Assembly: GCA_003024985.2 (NCBI GenBank)
Contig: PXIH01S0009388.1
Direction: 5' to 3' (one strand)
Source: Euperipatoides rowelli
Taxonomy: Eukaryota; Onychophora; Udeonychophora; Euonychophora; Peripatopsidae
Length of the DNA stretch: 12,845 bases
Part shown: positions 8,240 through 12,845 of the stretch, one piece after another
Layout: every line of letters starts with the position of its first letter
Position numbering within the stretch: the stretch's first letter is position 1
The notes under the pieces: model-generated
Databases searched by the model: none
The model's input: the letters and a program-made list of their open reading frames with translations, nothing else
What the model was told of the DNA's origin: nothing
Program-made: the position numbers and the translations under genes

Positions 8240-8295
8240 TTAAATCATGTTATTCCAAAAACATGTAAATCAAATCCATGTAAATTAAGAATAAA
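8240..8295 (+). repeat. Dispersed repeat, copy B (GTAAATCAAA-type)
   Basis: Partner of the copy at 4105-4175, with two spaced GTAAATYAA words following ATTCC. Both copies are in the same orientation. Confidence 0.45.
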
Positions 8296-9140
8296 CTGTA
8301 TATAATCAAAAGGAGTCAAAATATTATCAATAATTAAATTTATTTTTTTAATCGTCCAATAAATTCCTGATTTATTGATTTTTTTTTAAAGTCTTATTTC
8401 TACCATAAATCACAATTCAAAGTTCATTTTTTTTCTTTCTATTTTATAAATTAGTATTTTCAAGAATAAAACACATGATTTACTATGTGGCAAACGAGGA
8501 AAATTAATTAAATTGTAAGAGACTAATTAAATTAAAAAGAAAACAAACAAACAAACCAACAACAACAAAAAAAAAGCTGTTTTTTATTGTTATTTTTCTG
8601 TTTAACAAAAAAATGTACTTTTAATACGAGTATGTTAATTAAATTTTTTTTTTTAAAAAAAAAAGAATGTATTTTTTTTTTCAGTATATGGAATTTGTAA
8701 TTTTTTTTTTTTTTTTAAAGATTACTTTTTATTTTTATTTATTATGGATAAATCAGAATTTATAAATGTTATTCCATTCAATAGACATAAAAAGTGACAA
8801 TCTGTTATAAATGGATTTTTAATATCCTATAAACAATTTTTAAAAATGATTTTTCATTCTGATTTTACGTATAACATCAATAAAATATTTAAGCAGCAAT
8901 CTTCTGGCAATAACTCTCAAAATGAATATAAACAACAACTAGATAGATATTTTAGTAGAGATAATTTTTTTTTTTTTTTTTAAGAATACAGTAATTTGTC
9001 AATTGCCTTTGTAGGACACTATTCATAATAGAAACCCTTTACAAACAGCACACACACACAACACAAACTGACTTCTGGGACAAACAGTTATACTGCAATT
9101 CCTGACTTCTAAGATCTAACTTGCCAACTGGCACTATCTT
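8296..9140. other. Homopolymer-rich AT stretch, no gene seen
   Basis: Long homopolymers cluster here: T11 at 8644-8654 directly joined to A10 at 8655-8664 (a self-complementary T/A junction), T10 at 8672-8681, T16 at 8701-8716 and T17 at 8965-8981. A short (CA)n run lies at about 9049-9060. No coding similarity was seen. Confidence 0.6.
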
Positions 9141-9169
9141 CTAATCGTCGGAGAATTCAACATTTTCTT
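9141..9169 (-). CDS. Possible small 3'-terminal exon (very tentative)
   Basis: On minus, TTTTATCTTCAG (9181-9170) is a good splice acceptor. The frame after it reads ENVEFSDD and stops with TAG at 9143-9141. An acidic C-terminus of this kind is typical of many eukaryotic proteins, but nine codons cannot be identified. Chance acceptors are frequent in DNA this rich in T, and no upstream partner exon was found. Confidence 0.12.
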
Positions 9170-9294
9170 CTGAAGATAAAAATAAAATTGAAATAAAATG
9201 GCTTTAATTGAAGAGAGAATCTCCCTTTTCATTAACTTTCATTTGAAATTTGTTTGTCTTACAATATCCAAATTATTTTATCTCTCTGTTACAG

Positions 9295-9356
9295 CAATCC
9301 ATGATGAGGTTAGATCGAGCATGAAACAACTGTCTTCAAAAATGTAATGCTCCCAG
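9295..9356 (+). other. Possible exon: strong acceptor and donor, 62 nt
   Basis: TTTTATCTCTCTGTTACAG (9276-9294) is an excellent acceptor with a pyrimidine tract, and CCCAG/GTAACG at 9356/9357 is a plausible donor. All three frames contain a stop, so it cannot be an ordinary internal coding exon. It could be an untranslated exon, a non-coding RNA exon, or a terminal coding exon: the third frame reads HDEVRSSMKQLSSKM to a TAA at 9345-9347, with AATAAA at 9427-9432 about 80 nt downstream. The protein is unrecognised. It lies on the same strand as the exon at 11420, about 2 kb upstream. Confidence 0.22.
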
Positions 9357-9648
9357 GTAACGAGGTCTACTAATGAATTGATGATAAGGCAGGGGCGGAT
9401 TTGATTTCAACCTTCTCCTCTGGAGTAATAAAATTCATTTACTTTCAATTTACAATCCTAAAAATTGATTAAGTATTGATAGATTCTAATGAAAGAAACA
9501 TAGTGTGAGGGGGGAAAAGGCATTAATATAGGAAGATAAAAGTCAGAAAAATATAACAATAATTATTATGAAAAAAAAACTATTAGTTATAATTTAAAAT
9601 GGAATAAATACAAGATTCAATATAAATCATTCTACAATGGATATAATG
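9357..9648. other. Spacer, no gene seen
   Basis: AT-rich. CAGGGGCGGA at 9390-9399 resembles hAT-type termini but has no visible partner. Confidence 0.4.
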
Positions 9649-9775
9649 AAAAAAAAAACAAATTCACAAGGTTTTACAAATATGCATACATAATTAGCTC
9701 CCAAGGGTATCGAACCCTTACCGGTGGTTTACAAATATGTGCTCTTCGCCGCACGGCTAGCCACGAAGGACAACA
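9649..9775 (-). ncRNA. tRNA-derived Pol III unit (SINE head or tRNA pseudogene)
   Basis: On minus, the segment holds an A-box-like TGGCTAGCCG (9763-9754) and a B box GGTTCGATACC (9716-9706). The B box sits in a perfect T-arm: stem AAGGG, 7-base loop TTCGATA, stem CCCTT (9719-9703). The A-to-B spacing of about 47 nt is that of a tRNA. About 47 nt beyond the B box is a run of ten T on minus (9658-9649), a sufficient Pol III terminator, so a transcript of roughly 120 nt is possible. The acceptor stem and anticodon arm do not pair convincingly, so it is not a working tRNA. tRNA-derived SINEs have this head, but the usual A-rich tail is not evident. Confidence 0.55.
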
Positions 9776-9803
9776 GCTATAGTTTAAAAGATGTGTAGAA
9801 TAT

Positions 9804-10178
9804 TTAGTATAGTTATATTATGTCATAAAAATGCTGTAGAAGGAAATAATTTTTGGAAAGCTAATTTTTACTGAAATATGTTCTATAGGGTCCCCTTATT
9901 CATAGGAAAAAAATCACCTAAAATTCAACATGGGGAACATGCCACCATCTTGGAAAAATGTCTGACAAAATCAGTTTTTTGCATTTCCCACATAAACCGC
10001 TGCTTCTAACAACTAATACATCAGTATGAAATTAAAGATCATAAAATTCTCTGCAAAAAACATCGGAGATATTTTTACCTAGCATTAGTATTATCATGTT
10101 AGCCATTACTTTACCTTGTAGTATTACCGTTAATAAGTTATGCATCATGTTGTAAGTATCAATATGGTAAACAAAGCC
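9804..10178 (+). repeat. Left arm of the long inverted repeat
   Basis: Pairs with 10714-11050. It contains CCACCATCTTGG (9940-9951) and only a short T6 run where the right arm has A20, so it preserves a less expanded state. It is longer than the right arm by about 40 bp because of several small indels. Confidence 0.75.
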
Positions 10179-10205
10179 CCATGTTGTATTTGTACGAGCT
10201 TAAAG

Positions 10206-10430
10206 ATTGCAGACTGAAAACTACACTTACATGCTGTTCAGTGTATACTGTACCATCTGCACTCCTGGGCATATTCATTATGCAAAATCTGCATACTTTA
10301 ACTACAAACCATGGTTACATTGGAATCAAACATCCCCACAGCTGAATTTGAAAAATTGGTAGAACAATGATATTTCACAATTAGGCACACACCAAAATTT
10401 TGTAGTGGGGTTTAAAAATGACAATGACTA
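10206..10430 (+). pseudogene. Decayed reading frame of an unnamed multicopy arthropod/cnidarian protein family
   Basis: A single frame over 10206-10415 reads, between stops, KLHLHAVQCIL, then LHSWAYSLCKICIL, TLESNIPTAEFEKLVEQ and YFTIRHTPKFCSGV. From memory this is the order found in a large unnamed protein family in arthropod and cnidarian annotations, which carries W+LHL..V...L then FTIRR(T/S)..FW.G.W.DMTIEQ. The stops at 10215, before YFTIR and after SGV lie where that family has Trp, Gly and Trp, consistent with decay by point mutation. A shifted frame from 10418 gives MTMTKM, resembling the DMTIEQ step. The family's function is unknown to me. The relic lies entirely between the arms of the long inverted repeat, so the frame is either the element's own gene or its cargo. 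Confidence 0.55.
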
Positions 10431-10713
10431 AGATGACTTGAATGTGATTAACAATATGATATACCTAGTTGTGTTCAAGTACCAAAGCATTTGTTTAGCA
10501 ACACTGCAATCAGCTCAAAGAAATGGCATACTGGGACACAAATGTCTGAAGACACATGAATGATTTAATGCTGCTATATGTAGACCAAGAGACTGAAAAT
10601 GTGATGACTTTTTCTTGTTTTACATAATAAAACATTTATTATACCATATTATTTGTAATTGAGATATCAATGCACTGCTGTAGCAGTGGAGAAAGTATCA
10701 CTACACAAAAATT

Positions 10714-11050
10714 GGCTTGGTTTACCATATTAGTACTTATAACATGATGCATAACTTATTAACAGTACATGCTAGGTAAACATAGGTATGATGTTTTTTG
10801 TAGAGAATTTTATGATCTTTAATTTCATACTGATGTATTTTTTTGGTAGAAATAATGGTTTAGGTGGAAAATGAAAAAAAAAAAAAAAAAAAAGATTTTG
10901 CAGACATTTTTCCAAGATGGCGGCATGTTCCCATGTTGGATTTTAGGTGATTTTTTTTCCTATGAATAAGGGAAACTATAGAACATATTTCAGCAAAAAT
11001 TATCTTTGCAAAATTTTTTTACCTCCAGCAACACAATATGACTATACTAA
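10714..11050 (-). repeat. Right arm of the long inverted repeat
   Basis: Complementary to 9804-10178. It carries an A20 run at 10874-10893 that replaces a short T6 in the left arm (complement), and AAGATGGCGGC at about 10914-10924. The arm's inner end is near 10714. Confidence 0.75.
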
Positions 11051-11419
11051 TTGGTAAATTAAACCTTTACAATGATGACATTTTTGAAGTTAAAATAATA
11101 AAGAAAGAGAAATTCAGAGAATGAGAGAATTTCATCATCAAATGATGTAAACCTGAAATTAAACAAATTCCAACAGTATATAAATTATTGAGAAACATCA
11201 ACTTTATAAAAAAGGGACCATATAACAAATTATAAATTGTCATATGTTTGACCTTAAAACAATATATTAGTTTAGAACAGTGCCTTTATTGTTGAAACTC
11301 CACAATTTTAGTAAATAAATACAAGGGTAAGTCAATAATTTTCCACAATGCAGCTATAAATATAACCATACTCTCTGAATTTACAAAGAATTAAAAAACA
11401 AAACAACTTATAGTTTCAG
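11051..11419. other. AT-rich spacer, probably intron upstream of the exon
   Basis: No coding similarity. ACAAGGGTAAGTCAATAATT at 11321-11340 resembles the edge of mariner-like repeats common in insects, but no second end was found. The pyrimidine-poor acceptor TTATAGTTTCAG closes the stretch at 11419. Confidence 0.35.
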
Positions 11420-11635
11420 CTGAACCATCAACTTTGTACACCTAAAGACAATGGTATCCAGAAGACTACTTCAAGACGGGAAGGAAAATTACTAAGGAAA
11501 AAGTTCAAACAAGCGACAAAGGGAACTCCCAATGAAATTCCCTCAGTGACTGCTGCACAGCTAAATGGATATTCCATCAAGACTGGGAAAGCAGGTGCCC
11601 TTGACGTGTTCATAAAAGAATTAGATTTTAAATAA
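11420..11635 (+). CDS. Probable 3'-terminal coding exon of an unidentified basic protein (71 codons)
   Basis: After the acceptor TTATAGTTTCAG (ending 11419) an open frame runs 71 codons to TAA at 11633-11635. An in-frame stop (TAG at 11411-11413) lies just upstream, so the frame begins as an exon, not a continuation. The sequence is clearly richer in G/C and of normal complexity compared with both flanks, which supports coding. The product starts LNHQLCTPKDNG. It has a basic stretch, SRREGKLLRKKFKQATK (about residues 18-34), that could act as a nuclear or nucleolar signal, and ends SIKTGKAGALDVFIKELDFK. I do not recognise the family. AATAAA at 11631-11636 overlaps the stop, giving a very short 3' UTR. 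Upstream exons must lie before 11400; none fits clearly. The incoming phase is unknown. A retrocopied fragment is the alternative. Confidence 0.5.
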   Translation: MNHQLCTPKDNGIQKTTSRREGKLLRKKFKQATKGTPNEIPSVTAAQLNGYSIKTGKAGALDVFIKELDFK

Positions 11636-11636
11636 A
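11631..11636 (+). promoter_or_regulatory. AATAAA polyadenylation signal overlapping the stop codon
   Basis: A canonical hexamer at the end of the predicted exon. It is followed by GTGAAAAAA and a T-rich run (about 11647-11658) that could serve as the downstream U-rich element. In AT-rich DNA the hexamer is common by chance; its position here is what gives it weight. Confidence 0.35.
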
Positions 11637-12845
11637 GTGAAAAAATTTTTTTTTTTTAAAACTTTCTTCAGGTATTATATTAAAATTTGAAATGAGAAAG
11701 TTTATAACAGAGGTTAGTATGTAAGTGAATCTTTATTCAGGTCATAACAGGTAGATTTTTCATAAGTCTGGGTACAAATTTCTGGGTTGTCAATGAAATG
11801 TCATGTTTCATACCAACTTCTTCATATTTTATACAGGAAAATAATCTAGTCTACTAAGAACTTGAGCAATTCAAACATCTTTTCATGTCGGATGAGATGA
11901 AATGCTTTTTTTTTTCCTACTTGATTTCTCTCTGGAGATCAGAAACAGAATATCCTCTTCCTCTATATTTTAAAAATCTAGAAAAAAAAATCTGATTTAC
12001 ATAATTTTGAATGTTAAATTTTTATTATTTGTTGGTTAAAGTCATGAGATATTTTATTGGAAAAAAATTGGACCAATTATATTTTTGGAAGATAATTTAA
12101 AGTTGAAAAATGGCTATGTGCTTAATTTGGATAAGTTCAATGTCCAATTAAAATAAAATTTAATTAAATTTAAAGTTCAGTAAAAAGATTTCCAAGAACT
12201 TGATATGTGGTTAAATTATGCAAATTTCTGCGGTGACAATCACCACAGCAAGAAATGAAAACAATAGATGGAAAGTTCTTCCATTGTTTAGAGTAATTAT
12301 CTTAACAATGGGGATCCATGTTTGCAACAAAAGAACTTAATCTTGTTGATGTTAAATTTAGAATATTAAAAAAAAAAGTTAAATACACTATAAATTTCCT
12401 AAATAATTTATAAAGGAACTATGTATGACATATATGGAATTTTTCAGAAAGTAGGCTATAGTCATTAGAAACATTAAACAAAAAAATGCTAATATTTAAG
12501 AGTGTAGGCTATTAACAACTTACGTACAAAAAATGATAAAATCAATGTCTTTTAAAATAACAAAAATATCAATTAATAGAGGAAAGTAAAGTATGCCTGA
12601 ATTACTATAATACATTTCTATGTTACCAACAATTTATCTCACAAGCTACATGTGGTTTTACACCTTCAACTACTAATGGACGTATGGCCAGAGTTTAACT
12701 GACAAACATGTCATGGGGAAATTCATACAAATTTTAGAAATTACAAAAAAATTGAAATATTGTCAAAATTCATACAGCCCTATAATGAAATAATGAAAAT
12801 TGTAATAAATTTAAATAGTTAAATTTTGAATAAAGTTATCAATTT
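11637..12845. other. AT-rich stretch, no gene seen
   Basis: No credible open frame, no recognisable repeat and no RNA gene. There is a short T9 run near 11909. A small hairpin GGTGA-CAA-TCACC lies at about 12232-12244 inside a longer imperfect palindrome. Confidence 0.5.

Larger units (their letters stand above)
9804..11050. mobile_element. 1.25 kb element with long (about 350 bp) inverted repeats
   Basis: The outer ends TTAGTATAGT (9804 onward) and ACTATACTAA (11041-11050) are exact complements. Similarity continues through 9804-10178 on the left and 10714-11050 on the right, with shared anchors such as GAAATATGTTCTATAG, CCTATGAATAAGG, AAGATCATAAAATTCTCT and TGCATCATGTT. By eye the arms match at most positions, with small indels. 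The 535 bp spacer (10179-10713) carries a decayed reading frame (10206-10430). Long-TIR DNA elements fit this design. No target duplication or known superfamily signature was seen at the ends, and the arms have diverged, so the copy is old. Confidence 0.75.

Noticed and set aside
9390-9399. CAGGGGCGGA, a hAT-terminus-like word
   Set aside because: No partner end and no 8 bp duplication found nearby.
9698-9772. Functional tRNA gene on minus
   Set aside because: The T-arm is perfect, but the anticodon and acceptor stems do not form.
11321-11350. Mariner-like edge ACAAGGGTAAGTCAATAATT
   Set aside because: Only one edge is seen and the match is from memory; not enough to call an element.
11428-11613. 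Minus-strand 61-codon open frame
   Set aside because: Antisense shadow of the better-supported plus-strand exon at 11420-11635.
12218-12245. ATGCAAAT octamer word and small hairpin
   Set aside because: Both are expected by chance in 12.8 kb of AT-rich sequence.

Overview
The window looks like AT-rich, gene-poor, repeat-laden nuclear DNA from an invertebrate animal, most likely an arthropod (probably an insect). This rests on the transposon mix (piggyBac-like MITE, RTE-type LINE, Penelope-like elements), on a coding relic of an unnamed multicopy protein family that I recall from arthropod and cnidarian gene sets, on splice-like signals, and on the absence of bacterial gene structure. A single N at about 4774 suggests a draft assembly. 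I infer the taxon; the sequence does not prove it. No complete protein-coding gene is present.

Layout. 1-95: one end of a piggyBac-like element cut by the window edge. 275-570 and 6650-6905: two diverged, same-orientation copies of one short interspersed repeat. 878-953 and 1279-1400: palindromic and tandem structures. 2332-2568: a complete piggyBac-type MITE bounded by TTAA, sitting 2 bp from a 1.0 kb terminal-inverted-repeat element at 2571-3595. 4316-4760: the 3' end of an RTE-type LINE (minus strand), with its stop codon and A-rich tail. 4895-5560: two 5'-truncated Penelope-like fragments placed head to head. 5974-6009: two adjoining perfect hairpins. 6906-9140: mainly AT-rich DNA with homopolymers and an (ATT)n microsatellite.

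The right third is the most interesting part. 9649-9775 (minus) is a tRNA-derived unit with A box, B box, perfect T-arm and a T10 terminator. 9804-11050 is a 1.25 kb element with long inverted arms (about 375 and 337 bp) flanking a decayed reading frame of an unnamed protein family. At 11420-11635 (plus) is the best coding candidate: a probable 3'-terminal exon of 71 codons with a splice acceptor, a stop codon and an overlapping AATAAA. Its protein is not recognised.

How things fit together: almost everything interpretable is mobile DNA or its remains, probably filling introns or flanks of the host gene that owns the 11420-11635 exon. There is no operon-like organisation, and no working gene set can be claimed. 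All similarity statements were made by eye and from memory; no searches were run.
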